Shown in pieces: positions 8,093-16,532 of a stretch of 64,000 bases of DNA. The stretch lies in NCBI RefSeq assembly GCF_034932185.1, contig NZ_JAYGHW010000004.1, forward strand, positions 1 through 64,000, written 5' to 3'. Origin of the DNA: Spirulina sp034932185 (GTDB lineage: Bacteria > Cyanobacteriota > Cyanobacteriia > Cyanobacteriales > Spirulinaceae). The notes under the pieces were generated by a model, which was not told where the DNA came from, made no database searches, and saw only the letters and a program-made list of their open reading frames with translations. Within the stretch, counting starts at the first letter, position 1; every line of letters begins with the position of its first letter. The translations under genes and the position numbers were made by a program.

Positions 8093-8413
8093 TTAAATTT
8101 CTTCCACCTCAAGCAGCGCACTTAAGACTGCACCACAGGCAAAGGCAAACACCAGCGGCATGGGAGAATGGGTAAAATAGCTCAACAGCAGGGAGATGGA
8201 GGCGGCGATCGCCCCTGTCCACACCACCACCCGCTCCTCTTGACACCAACCCTTTGCCGCTTTAATCGAGCGCAGCACCGAAGTAGGGATCGGCTCTGGC
8301 ATTACGGCCCCGGGGGGAAATGCCCAATAGTTTCCTGGCCGCTCTTGGAACAGATCCGTCCAGCCATTATCGAGACACCAGTCATTAATCCATTGATCGC
8401 TGTAATGCTTCAT
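8093..8413 (-). CDS. Conserved hypothetical membrane protein
   Basis: A 106-residue protein starting MKHYSDQWINDWCLDNGWTD, with a soluble N-terminal half and two predicted membrane segments in the C-terminal half (about VVVWTGAIAASISLLLSYF and LVFAFACGAVLSALL). The ATG at 8413 is preferred because GGAGG lies about 7 nt upstream; a longer reading from 8485 lacks such a site. I recognise no named family. Confidence 0.65.
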   Translation of the reverse strand: MKHYSDQWINDWCLDNGWTDLFQERPGNYWAFPPGAVMPEPIPTSVLRSIKAAKGWCQEERVVVWTGAIAASISLLLSYFTHSPMPLVFAFACGAVLSALLEVEEI

Positions 8414-8728
8414 TGAGAACCTCCGAAAAACCTCACCCCAGGAAATGCCATTGGCGTAGGTTGGGGGTGCGAGCAAACAGGACACGCAAAAACAAGGTCA
8501 ATTTTATCGAGTTCATCCTAGCAGTGAACCCCAGCATTCCTCGCACCTCCCATAAAAAACTTTACGTTTTACCCTGAAAAAGGTGAGTATTTATACTCAC
8601 TTTCTTGCCAAAAGGGGCGAGAAAAGAAATATTTTTCACCCTGAACCATAGCGGAACGAGAACATTTCCCCCGTCTCTAAACTTGTGATCTCACATTCCG
8701 CAGGTTAAGACCAATGATGCTCATGAAC

Positions 8729-8784
8729 GGTGCGTCAGATACAATTCAACTACCAACATCATCATCGCTCTTGTCTGACGCACC
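8729..8784. repeat. MITE-like element A with GGTGCGTCAG inverted ends
   Basis: 56 bp bounded by perfect 10-bp inverted repeats GGTGCGTCAG and CTGACGCACC. The interior differs from copies B (8802) and C (45001). Confidence 0.6.
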
Positions 8785-8801
8785 CTAGGATTGAATTGTA
8801 A

Positions 8802-8858
8802 GGTGCGTCAGAGCGGTTCATCTATAAGGCAAAAGAGCAGCGTCACGGCTGACGCACC
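8802..8858. repeat. MITE-like element B with GGTGCGTCAG inverted ends
   Basis: 57 bp with the same 10-bp inverted ends. The interior, including AAAAGAGCAGCGTCACGG, is nearly the same as copy C at 45001-45057, which also has 57 bp. Equal length and shared ends indicate a defined mobile unit rather than chance. Confidence 0.75.
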
Positions 8859-9135
8859 ATTGATTGATTCTTCAAAAAATAGGGTGAAATTAGTTCAATT
8901 CGAGACCAAATCTGCATAGGAGCAAAAAAAAATTTCGCCCCTACATCAAGGGTTCAATTTTGATAAATTTATAGCAATAGCCAAGGGGATTAATGTAATC
9001 TTTGAAACCAAGCCAGAGCGGACTGAAGTCCGACGACAAACTGTGTCCTAATGATTCTGGCTAGTGCGATAGCTTATCATCTTGAATTTTGAAGACCCGT
9101 TCATTTAATCCAAAATTAATCTGGATAGATTGGGA

Positions 9136-9792
9136 TTAACCCCATTGTTTACCTAAGGTGGATTGTTTTAGCCAGGCTAAAAAACCTTGGCGATCGCCAT
9201 CAGGCATATCGGCTAAAATATCCTTGAGTTCTTCAGCAAAATTAGTATTACCAAAAAAATCCTTACCAATACGATAAATTTCTTGCAAAATCGCAATTAA
9301 ATGCTGCTCTGCCCAACTGGGAGCTTTAAAATTGCCCAGGGGATCCACCTTCAGCAATTGCTCCATTGCTTTGGGAGAAGTGACTTCGGGAATTTGGCGG
9401 GTTTGAAGGGCGTTGGCAATTTCCTGCTGAAAGAGCTTGGCTTGACGACCGCCGAGGAGTTCTTCCACATCAAAATAAACGGCTTGTAAAATCAGTAAGC
9501 AAGCCTGCACGAAAGCGACGGGGCTGGCTTCATCGCCGCCATCCCCCAATTGCTCAAGGCGAAACCGCCCCCAAACGCTATGGCGGTTGTCTTCTTGGAG
9601 TAACACGCAGAACTTTCCCTGATTATCCGTCAGGTCTTTCCAGAAGGTTTTCGCCTCCTCAGCTTGATTGACATCAAAAACACTAATGAGACGAAAGGTT
9701 TGATCTTGATACTTCAAGACGGGGATTTGTTGTTCTCGCTTGGGGTTCTGAACGCTGGAAATTTCAACATCCTGCCGTTTGAGAATAAACAT
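9136..9792 (-). CDS. Npun_F0813-like conserved cyanobacterial protein
   Basis: A 218-residue protein starting MFILKRQDVEISSVQNPKRE. I recall this N-terminal pattern from the cyanobacterial Npun_F0813 family, whose function is unknown; the match is from memory. There is no signal peptide or membrane segment. It has an N-terminal beta-rich part (residues 1-85) and a helical C-terminal part (about 90-218). It is divergent from dprA with 210 bp between, which must carry both promoters. Confidence 0.65.
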   Translation of the reverse strand: MFILKRQDVEISSVQNPKREQQIPVLKYQDQTFRLISVFDVNQAEEAKTFWKDLTDNQGKFCVLLQEDNRHSVWGRFRLEQLGDGGDEASPVAFVQACLLILQAVYFDVEELLGGRQAKLFQQEIANALQTRQIPEVTSPKAMEQLLKVDPLGNFKAPSWAEQHLIAILQEIYRIGKDFFGNTNFAEELKDILADMPDGDRQGFLAWLKQSTLGKQWG

Positions 9793-10002
9793 AGTGTGGT
9801 CGATGACTCCTGCGGAGGGTCAGGGCAACGGGCTGGCTCATCAGTTTCCTGATTGCTTTCCTAGTGTACTTGAGATTGCGGAATAACCAACGGGCCCGCT
9901 TGGATGGTTCCCGCCCAAAGGGGGGATCTCCTGGGGCTACGGTGGATCTAGCCAATCTTAGCCTTTCATGGCAAGCTAGGGGGCGAAGGCGCAGGGTGGA
10001 AG

Positions 10003-11166
10003 ATGAATGACGATCGCCCCTATTGGTTGGCATGGTCTCGGATTAATGGGGTGGGGCCCCGGTTGGTACAGCAGTTGGTGGTGGAGTTTGGCACTCTAGA
10101 GGAGGCTTGGTGGGCAACTTCGACGGCTTTGCGCACCGTGCCGGGGATTGGCCCCAAGTTATTGGAGACGATTAGCGAGGCGCGATCGCACCTTGACCCC
10201 GATCAGTTATTAGAAGATTGCGATCGCTCCGGCATTCAATTTTGGATCGCTGCGGATCCTGATTACCCCCGCTTACTGTTGGAAATCCCCAGTCCGCCGC
10301 CGGTACTCTACTATCGGGGCGTGGTGGATGGGGCGGAAAATCGGGGGGAGAAGGCGGCGATCGCCATCGTGGGAACCCGCAACCTCACCGACTATGGCCG
10401 CCGCTGGACAGCCCAACTCAGTACCCACCTCAGCCAACACCAATTTACGATTGTCTCCGGCATGGCCGCTGGGGTGGATACCATCGCCCATGAGGCTTGT
10501 CTTCGGGCGGGGGGGCGTACCCTTGCTGTACTCGGAACCGGCGTTGATGTGGTTTATCCCAAAAGTAACCGCCGCCTTTATGAACAAATCCAAACCCAAG
10601 GGTTAATCCTCAGCGACTATCCCCCCGGTACACCCCCCGAAGCCCGCAACTTCCCCCCCCGCAACCGGATTATTGCCGGGTTGAGTCGGGCGGTGTTGGT
10701 GATGGAGGCAGCCCAGCGATCAGGGGCATTGATTACCGCCCGCTATGGGGCAGAATTTAACCGTGATGTTTATAGTTTGCCGGGTTCGTTGGATCAACCC
10801 CAATCCTTGGGCTGTTTGGAGTTGGTTAACAATGGGGCGCAATTGATCTTAGGTGTTAAACCCTTATTGGAAGCTTTGGGGGAAATTCCCCATTTGGATC
10901 TGCCGGGGGGCCAACTTTCCCTAGAGTTGCTCAATCCTAGCGCCGCGATCGCCCCACCCCTGATCCCCACCGCCGTAACTCCACCCCCAGATTTAGACCC
11001 CCTGCTGAAACAGGTTTGGGAAGCAACGCCCCTAGAACCGACACCCCTGGATGTGATCATGGCGACGACGGGCTTACCGATCAGCGAACTCTCCCCGGCC
11101 TTATCCCAGTTAGAATTATTAGACTTGGTGATCCAGTTGCCAGGGATGCAATACCGTCGGAGTTAA
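10003..11166 (+). CDS. dprA: DNA-processing protein DprA
   Basis: A 387-residue DprA/Smf protein that loads RecA onto incoming single-stranded DNA during natural transformation. An N-terminal helix-hairpin-helix (RINGVGPRLVQQL, VPGIGPKLLETI) precedes the Rossmann-like core with IAIVGTRNLTDYG, SGMAAGVDTIAHEACL, the RNRIIAGLSRAVLVMEA segment and SGALITARYGAEFNR. A short winged-helix domain ends the protein (about residues 320-387). The 3' end is 11 nt from queC on the same strand. Confidence 0.93.
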   Translation: MNDDRPYWLAWSRINGVGPRLVQQLVVEFGTLEEAWWATSTALRTVPGIGPKLLETISEARSHLDPDQLLEDCDRSGIQFWIAADPDYPRLLLEIPSPPPVLYYRGVVDGAENRGEKAAIAIVGTRNLTDYGRRWTAQLSTHLSQHQFTIVSGMAAGVDTIAHEACLRAGGRTLAVLGTGVDVVYPKSNRRLYEQIQTQGLILSDYPPGTPPEARNFPPRNRIIAGLSRAVLVMEAAQRSGALITARYGAEFNRDVYSLPGSLDQPQSLGCLELVNNGAQLILGVKPLLEALGEIPHLDLPGGQLSLELLNPSAAIAPPLIPTAVTPPPDLDPLLKQVWEATPLEPTPLDVIMATTGLPISELSPALSQLELLDLVIQLPGMQYRRS

Positions 11167-11177
11167 CGCCTTTCCCC

Positions 11178-11867
11178 ATGAATACCCCCCAAGCCGTTGT
11201 CTTGCTATCCGGTGGTTTAGATTCCGCCACCGCCGCCGCCCAAGCCCAAGCCGATGGCTATGGTGCGATCGCCCTTTCCTGTCGCTATGGCCAACGCCAT
11301 CACCGGGAACTGGCGGCGGCAAAGGCGATCGCCCAACACCTCAAGATCGCCCAACATTTCATCATCGATGTCAATCTGGGGCAATGGGGCGGCTCCTCCC
11401 TCACCGATACCACCACCCCCCTCGCCCAGGATGGCAGCGACACTGCCCCGATCCCCGCCACCTATGTCCCCGGTCGCAATACAGTATTCATCGCCCTCGC
11501 CCTCTCCCTCGCGGAAGCCCAAGGCGCAACCGCTGTCTACTTAGGGATTAACGCCGTCGATTATTCCGGCTATCCCGACTGTCGCCCCGATTATTTAGCC
11601 GCCTATCAACAATTGGCAGCCCTCTCCTCACGGGTGGGGGTAGAGGGGCAACCGATTCAACTGGTGGCTCCCTTAGTGGCGGATAGTAAAGTGGATATTG
11701 TCCGGCGAGCATTGCAGTTAGGGGTTCCCATTCCCCTCACTTGGTCTTGCTATGCTGGAGGCGATGCCCCCTGTGGCCGCTGCGATTCCTGCCGGATTCG
11801 GGATCAGGCCTTGATTACTGCCGGTTATCCCCAATGGGCCACTCCGAATGTCACTCCCTGCTTTTAA
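11178..11867 (+). CDS. queC: 7-cyano-7-deazaguanine synthase QueC
   Basis: A 229-residue enzyme that makes preQ0 from 7-carboxy-7-deazaguanine, ammonia and ATP for queuosine tRNA modification. The PP-loop SGGLDS lies at residues 11-16, the conserved VPGRNTVFIALA in the middle, and a C-terminal zinc site is formed by C, CGRC and C in CYAGGDAPCGRCDSC. The ATG at 11178 begins the family-typical N-terminus; an upstream in-frame reading overlaps dprA. The YdcF gene follows after 3 nt, so dprA-queC-ydcF may be co-transcribed. Confidence 0.93.
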   Translation: MNTPQAVVLLSGGLDSATAAAQAQADGYGAIALSCRYGQRHHRELAAAKAIAQHLKIAQHFIIDVNLGQWGGSSLTDTTTPLAQDGSDTAPIPATYVPGRNTVFIALALSLAEAQGATAVYLGINAVDYSGYPDCRPDYLAAYQQLAALSSRVGVEGQPIQLVAPLVADSKVDIVRRALQLGVPIPLTWSCYAGGDAPCGRCDSCRIRDQALITAGYPQWATPNVTPCF

Positions 11868-11870
11868 GCC

Positions 11871-12662
11871 ATGTTTGTGTTTCTTTCCAAGCTCCTGCCG
11901 GTTTTTGTCTACCCCCTCGGTTTGGCCTGTGTCTTGTTGGTGATCTCCTTAGTGCTGGCTTGGTGGCAGCCACGTTTAGCCGCCATTCCCACGGCTTTAG
12001 CCCTGCTGGTGTTGGTGATAGCCTCAATGCCGACGGTGAATACAGCTTTGCTGAAATCCTTGGAATGGCAACACCTACCAGAAGGGCCACTCCCCCCAGG
12101 GGAGGCGATCGTCATTTTGGGGGGAGGGTTGAAATTTCAGGAGCATCCTCGGCGGATGGTGGAGGTGGCGGAAGCGGGCGATCGCGTCCTTTACGGTGCA
12201 AAACTCTACCACCAAAACCGCGCCCCCTTAATCGTTGCCACCGGAGGCCGGATTCATTGGCAGGGAGAAGAACCCCCGGAATCTGCCGATATGGTGGAAT
12301 TATTAACAATACTGGGCGTTCCCAAAGCAGCTATTTTAGAAGAATCCGCTTCGGTGAATACCTATCAAAATGCCCTCTACACCAAAGATTTATTAGAACC
12401 CCAAGGCATTAAACGCATTTTACTCGTAACTTCCGCCCTCCATATGCCCCGCGCTGTGGCCATTTTTGCCAAATTGGGGTTTGAGGTGATCCCCGCCCCA
12501 ACAGATTTTGTGGTGACAGATGGTAGCCTCACGGGTGGCCAACAAACTCTCGCTGGTTTGATTTTAGATCTTTGGCCCGATACCGGGCGATTAGCCTCAA
12601 CAACGGATGCCCTAAAAGAGTATATCGGTATCGTTGTCTACCGATTACGGGGTTGGCTGTGA
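11871..12662 (+). CDS. YdcF family protein (DUF218, ElyC/SanA-like), copy 1
   Basis: A 263-residue protein with two N-terminal membrane helices (about residues 4-25 and 30-50) and a periplasmic DUF218 domain. The core motifs IVILGGGLKF, ATGGRIHW, the ESASVNTYQNA segment and LVTSALHMPRA match the family. ElyC and SanA, characterised relatives, affect cell-envelope integrity, so an envelope role is likely. It follows queC by 3 nt. A second, more distant family member lies at 53464-54495. Confidence 0.85.
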   Translation: MFVFLSKLLPVFVYPLGLACVLLVISLVLAWWQPRLAAIPTALALLVLVIASMPTVNTALLKSLEWQHLPEGPLPPGEAIVILGGGLKFQEHPRRMVEVAEAGDRVLYGAKLYHQNRAPLIVATGGRIHWQGEEPPESADMVELLTILGVPKAAILEESASVNTYQNALYTKDLLEPQGIKRILLVTSALHMPRAVAIFAKLGFEVIPAPTDFVVTDGSLTGGQQTLAGLILDLWPDTGRLASTTDALKEYIGIVVYRLRGWL

Positions 12663-12729
12663 TACAACTGGAGGGGAAGAAATGCGCTAGGATCAAGTGT
12701 TAAGCCCCCCTCACTGCCATTTTTTGGTT

Positions 12730-13599
12730 ATGAATCAACCCATTTATCGCACCCTTGAAGCGCGACCCGATAACTATCAAGGCTGGTATAACCAGGCCCT
12801 GGCACTCCATGATCAACGTCGCTATCAAGAGGCTTTATATTGTTATGAAAAAGCCCTTGAACATAAACCCCAAGATTATTGGAGTTGGTACCGGCGGGGA
12901 ACAATTTTTGAGGAATTAGGGGAATATAACGAGGCATTAAGCTGTTATCAACAGGCGACAGCAGTCCGCCAAGATGACTATTGGGCTTGGTATAGTTTGG
13001 GCTATATTGCCCTTCAAGATCTCCAACATTATCAAGAGGCGGCGGACTATTTTGCCCAAGCCCGTGCCATTAATCCTGAGGATTATTGGAGTTGTTATCG
13101 TCAAGGGGAAGCGTTGCGGCTGGCGGGGGATTTTGAAGAGGCGATCGCCTGTTTCCAAGCGGCCCTAGCAATTCGGCCGGGGGATTATTGGTCGATTTAC
13201 CGCCAGGGGGATGCCCTGCGCCAAAGTGGGGATTATGAAGGGGCGATCGCCACCTACCAAGCCGCCCTCAAAGTTCGCCCCCAGGATTATTGGTCGCTGT
13301 ATCAACAGGGGCAAACCCTCAAACTGATGGGCTACTACTACGCCGCCTTGAGTGTGTTTCGAGAACTCTGGCGGCTGGATCCCGATGATGACCAGATTTG
13401 GTATGCCCAAGCGGTCTGTTATGCCCAGTTGTGGGATATGCCAGGGGTGATGCGGATGCTTGAACCCGCGTTGCAATACAGTCCCCCGTATTACCTAGAG
13501 CAAATTAGCCAAGACCCCGCTTTTGCTGCAATCCTCAACCATCCAGAATTGCAGCGATTAATGGCCAACTGTCGGGCGGAATTGACCAGCGGCGCTTAA
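12730..13599 (+). CDS. Tetratricopeptide repeat protein with DYW-S-Y repeats
   Basis: A 289-residue soluble protein built of about seven 34-residue TPR units. Five successive units begin with the same aromatic string: QDYWSWYRRG, DDYWAWYSLG, EDYWSCYRQG, GDYWSIYRQG and QDYWSLYQQG. TPR arrays bind peptides or partner proteins; the partner is unknown. The ATG at 12730 is chosen over a GTG 33 nt upstream. The stop overlaps the stop of the convergent TerB-like gene (13596-13599). Confidence 0.8.
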   Translation: MNQPIYRTLEARPDNYQGWYNQALALHDQRRYQEALYCYEKALEHKPQDYWSWYRRGTIFEELGEYNEALSCYQQATAVRQDDYWAWYSLGYIALQDLQHYQEAADYFAQARAINPEDYWSCYRQGEALRLAGDFEEAIACFQAALAIRPGDYWSIYRQGDALRQSGDYEGAIATYQAALKVRPQDYWSLYQQGQTLKLMGYYYAALSVFRELWRLDPDDDQIWYAQAVCYAQLWDMPGVMRMLEPALQYSPPYYLEQISQDPAFAAILNHPELQRLMANCRAELTSGA

Positions 13600-14030
13600 C
13601 GGTCGTCGGCCAATGCCCTGCGATAGAGCCGCTGGGTGGCTTTCAGGAGGGAATCCAGCAGGGAGGATGGGGGGAGATGTTCGGGATCAAGTTCCTGGAG
13701 TTGCAGTAAAAACCGCGCCTCTTGGGTTTGCACTTCCCCATCGCTATAGATCAAGCCGCTAATTGCTTCTAGTACCTTTTGATAGTCTTCTTGACTGTAG
13801 CGATCGCCCAAATAATCCTGAATCCAGGTGTAGCATTCTTGGGGCGTAATCGGCTTAATTTCCGCTAGCATCGCCTTAATATCCGGGTCTTCTTCGAGAC
13901 CATGATTGTTGGCCATGCGATGGAGATAGTCCCGTTCTTCTTTTTGAATCACCCCGTCAATCCAGGCGGCTCCGATTAAAATCCGCATTAAATCTTTTGT
14001 GCTGTGTTCTTTAACGCTCGGAGAATTCAT
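13596..14030 (-). CDS. TerB-like protein
   Basis: A 144-residue helical protein with the two-part TerB (tellurite-resistance B) fold pattern: DLMRILIGAAWIDGVIQKEERDYL near the start and ISGLIYSDGEVQTQEARFLLQL later, each with the metal-binding acidic DG/EE signature. TerB-like proteins are found in many cyanobacteria without other ter genes; function is unclear. The start is placed at the second Met (14030) because the longer reading from 14063 adds a non-conserved leader. The gene is convergent with the TPR gene, stops overlapping. Confidence 0.7.
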   Translation of the reverse strand: MNSPSVKEHSTKDLMRILIGAAWIDGVIQKEERDYLHRMANNHGLEEDPDIKAMLAEIKPITPQECYTWIQDYLGDRYSQEDYQKVLEAISGLIYSDGEVQTQEARFLLQLQELDPEHLPPSSLLDSLLKATQRLYRRALADDR

Positions 14031-14168
14031 GAGGGATCTTTTTTGGTGAAAACCAAAAGGCAAAACTTTCGGATTTATTTTAACACCCGAAATTTTTCCC
14101 CTGACAAAATTGCGCCAATTCTGAAAAACTGATCACGTTTATTGATATTTTTTGATAAATCGTTACGA

Positions 14169-14464
14169 GATCCCCCCGGCTACGCCGACCCCCTTCATAA
14201 GGGGGTTAAATTCCAGAACCCCCCCTTTTTTAAGGGGGGGCAGGGGGGGATCTCGCTTCGTCATTAATGCTCAGGATCCCCCCGGCTACGCCGACCCCCT
14301 TAAAAAGGGGGTTAAATTCCAGAACCCCCCCTTTTTTAAGGGGGGGCGGGGGGGGATCCCGCTTCGTTTTAATGCTCAGGATCCCCCCGGCTACGCCGAC
14401 CCCCTTAAAAAGGGGGTTAAATTCCAAAACCCCCCTTTTTTAAGGGGGGGCAGGGGGGGATCCC
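14169..14464. repeat. Three tandem GATCCCCCC palindromic repeats
   Basis: Three head-to-tail copies of a unit of about 106 bp. Each starts GATCCCCCCGGCTACGCCGA, contains nested inverted repeats (CCCCCTTAAAAAGGGGG and a longer C-rich/G-rich pair), and is linked by CGCTTCGT-T-AATGCTCAG. Other copies are at 23171, 31593, 48542 and 57412. The block ends exactly next to the stop codon of the HAD hydrolase gene (14465). It accounts for the gap between the TerB and HAD genes. Confidence 0.9.
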
Positions 14465-15205
14465 TCACGCCACCGTAATTTCAGCCAAAGCCCCGATCGC
14501 CCCATCCACTTTTCCCGCCGGAACCCGCCCCGCATTCCCCCAACAAATCCCCACTACCCCCGCCGCCCCTGCGGCCCGGGCCATGGCCCAATCAAATTCT
14601 GAATCTCCCACCATTAGCGTTTGTTCCGGGGGGAGAGCAAGGCGATCGCAGGCCTTGCGATACAACGCCGGATCCGGCTTCGCCAACCCATCCGGCTCAT
14701 GGCCCAATTCCAACGCCAACCAAGGGCGCAACTCGCTATAGGTGACAAATTCCTCTACCTCCGGTGTCGTTCCCGCCGACAACACCCCTAGGGTTAACCC
14801 CGCACTGTGCAACCGTTCCAGGGTTTCAGCTACCCCGGGAAAAGGGGGGCTAGTGGTGCGATCGCGCGTCACGGTGCGATCGGCATCCTCAAAGGCGCGT
14901 TGGGCAAGTTGCCGGGCTTCGGGCCAAGGGCGGCCGGTTTCGGCAATATAGGCCGCCGCCGCGATTTCATTTTCCACGCGACTCCCCACCACCATTAACC
15001 CCTGGCGATCAATATCTCCCCCCTGTACCCCAAAGGCCATCAGTAAGGGTTCCCCCACCCCCGGAATTTGGGCATCAATCAGGCGCGATCGCTTCAGGGC
15101 CAAGGCCCGCAAATAAGCCGGTGAATCCTCCAACGTGCCATCTTTATCAAAAATAATTGCTTCGATTCCCGTAAACTCCACCCCACCACAGCACACAGTC
15201 ACCAC
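14465..15205 (-). CDS. HAD superfamily hydrolase (phosphoglycolate phosphatase-like)
   Basis: A 246-residue HAD phosphatase. Motif I is IIFDKDGTLEDS (nucleophile Asp near residue 20), motif II is the LGVLSAGT region, the motif III Lys lies in LAKPDPALY, and motif IV is MVGDSEFDWAMA. The helical cap lies between motifs I and II. This arrangement suits small phosphorylated substrates such as phosphoglycolate, but the substrate is not certain. It is divergent from hemE. The stop codon abuts the tandem repeat block with no gap. Confidence 0.82.
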   Translation of the reverse strand: MVTVCCGGVEFTGIEAIIFDKDGTLEDSPAYLRALALKRSRLIDAQIPGVGEPLLMAFGVQGGDIDRQGLMVVGSRVENEIAAAAYIAETGRPWPEARQLAQRAFEDADRTVTRDRTTSPPFPGVAETLERLHSAGLTLGVLSAGTTPEVEEFVTYSELRPWLALELGHEPDGLAKPDPALYRKACDRLALPPEQTLMVGDSEFDWAMARAAGAAGVVGICWGNAGRVPAGKVDGAIGALAEITVA

Positions 15206-15307
15206 GCTCGATCCTCCTTAACAATCCGTTACGATGCTCTACCCCGTTCACACCGTAATGATAAGCTGGCAAATGCACTCAAAATCAATCTTTATAACGG
15301 AGTTTCT

Positions 15308-16369
15308 ATGACGGGGTCGGAGTTACCACATTTGTTAAGAGTGGCACGGGGGGAAATCTTGGCACGGCCACCCGTCTGGATGATGCGCCAAGCCGGACGC
15401 TACATGAAGGTTTATCGGGATTTGCGGGATAAATACCCCAGTTTTCGCGATCGCTCCGAAAATGCCGATCTCGCCATTGAAATTTCCCTACAACCCTGGC
15501 GGGCCTTCCAACCGGACGGCGTGATCATGTTCTCCGATATCCTCACCCCGTTACCGGGTATTGGTATCCCCTTCGATATTATCGAAAGCAAAGGGCCGAT
15601 CATCGATCCCCCGATCCGCACCCAGGAACAGGTGGACAACCTCCACCCCCTCGACCCCGATGCTTCCCTGCCCTTTATCCGCACGATTTTACAAACCCTG
15701 CGCCAAGAGGTGGGCAATCAATCCACAGTCTTAGGGTTTGTGGGTGCGCCTTGGACGTTGGCGGCCTATGCCGTCGAGGGGAAAAGCTCGAAAAACTACG
15801 CAGTGATTAAGGGTATGGCCTTTTCTGCGCCGGATCTGCTCCATTCCTTCTTAGGGAAGTTGGCAGATGCGATCGCCACCTATGTTTGTTATCAAATCGA
15901 ATGCGGCGCTCAAGTGGTGCAAATGTTCGATTCTTGGGCGGGAGAACTCAGCCCCCAAGATTACGAAGTGTTTGCCCTCCCCTACCATCAGCAGGTGGTG
16001 AAGGCCGTTAAGGCCAAGCATCCCGATACCCCCTTGATCCTCTATATCAGCGGTAGTGCGGGGGTATTGGAGCGCATGGGTAAAAGTGGTGTGGATATTG
16101 TCAGCGTCGATTGGACGATGGATCTAGCCGAAGCGCGGCAACGGTTAGGCCCCGCGATGAAGGTGCAGGGCAATATGGATCCCGGTGTGCTGTTTGGCTC
16201 CAAGGATTTCATCACCGAACGCATTTTAGATACGGTGCGTAAAGGTGGCGGCCAAGGGCATATCCTCAACTTGGGCCATGGGGTACTCCCCGGCACTCCT
16301 GAGGAAAACGTTGAGCATTTCTTTACCATCTCCAAGCAAGTGGATCAACTTTTGGCCGTTCAAGCCTAA
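15308..16369 (+). CDS. hemE: Uroporphyrinogen decarboxylase
   Basis: A 353-residue enzyme that decarboxylates uroporphyrinogen III to coproporphyrinogen III on the path to haem and chlorophyll. The signature PPVWMMRQAGRYM lies at residues 21-33 (active-site Arg), ITFSD-like MFSDIL near residue 75, GFVGAPWTLAAY near 140 and HILNLGHGVLPGTP near 320. Length is full. The gene stands alone, 103 nt from the divergent HAD gene. Confidence 0.96.
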   Translation: MTGSELPHLLRVARGEILARPPVWMMRQAGRYMKVYRDLRDKYPSFRDRSENADLAIEISLQPWRAFQPDGVIMFSDILTPLPGIGIPFDIIESKGPIIDPPIRTQEQVDNLHPLDPDASLPFIRTILQTLRQEVGNQSTVLGFVGAPWTLAAYAVEGKSSKNYAVIKGMAFSAPDLLHSFLGKLADAIATYVCYQIECGAQVVQMFDSWAGELSPQDYEVFALPYHQQVVKAVKAKHPDTPLILYISGSAGVLERMGKSGVDIVSVDWTMDLAEARQRLGPAMKVQGNMDPGVLFGSKDFITERILDTVRKGGGQGHILNLGHGVLPGTPEENVEHFFTISKQVDQLLAVQA

Positions 16370-16433
16370 ACTAGGCCTGTGAATGGATCAAAAAAGAGAG
16401 GTTAAACGCCTACAGCTTGTTAGTCGTGCCATA

Positions 16434-16480
16434 GCCCTCACCCTAAATCCCTCCCAGGGAGGGGAGAGGGACTTTGAGAA
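16434..16480. repeat. CCCTCACCCTAAATCCCTC repeat
   Basis: CCCTCACCCTAAATCCCTCC followed by a GGGAGGGGAGAGGGACTTTG arm is a palindromic repeat form common in cyanobacterial genomes. It lies in the leader of the downstream epimerase gene, which argues against the longer start at 16383. Confidence 0.55.
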
Positions 16481-16532
16481 TGCGCCTCTCTTCAATCGTT
16501 CACGCCCTGGCAATCTTTATCCCCACTCGCTA

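Larger units (their letters stand above)
8414..9135. other. Long intergenic region with palindromic mobile repeats
   Basis: About 720 bp without a credible gene. It contains two 56-57 bp GGTGCGTCAG-ended repeats (listed separately), a partial TTTCGCCCCTAC repeat at 8932-8943, and an AGCGGACTGAAGTCCG short palindrome near 9014. The rest is A/T-rich and may hold the promoter of the minus-strand 106-residue gene. Confidence 0.6.

Noticed and set aside
14169..14464. CRISPR array suspected from three regular repeats
   Set aside because: Units are about 106 bp, palindromic throughout, have no unique spacers and no cas genes are near; copies are dispersed elsewhere.
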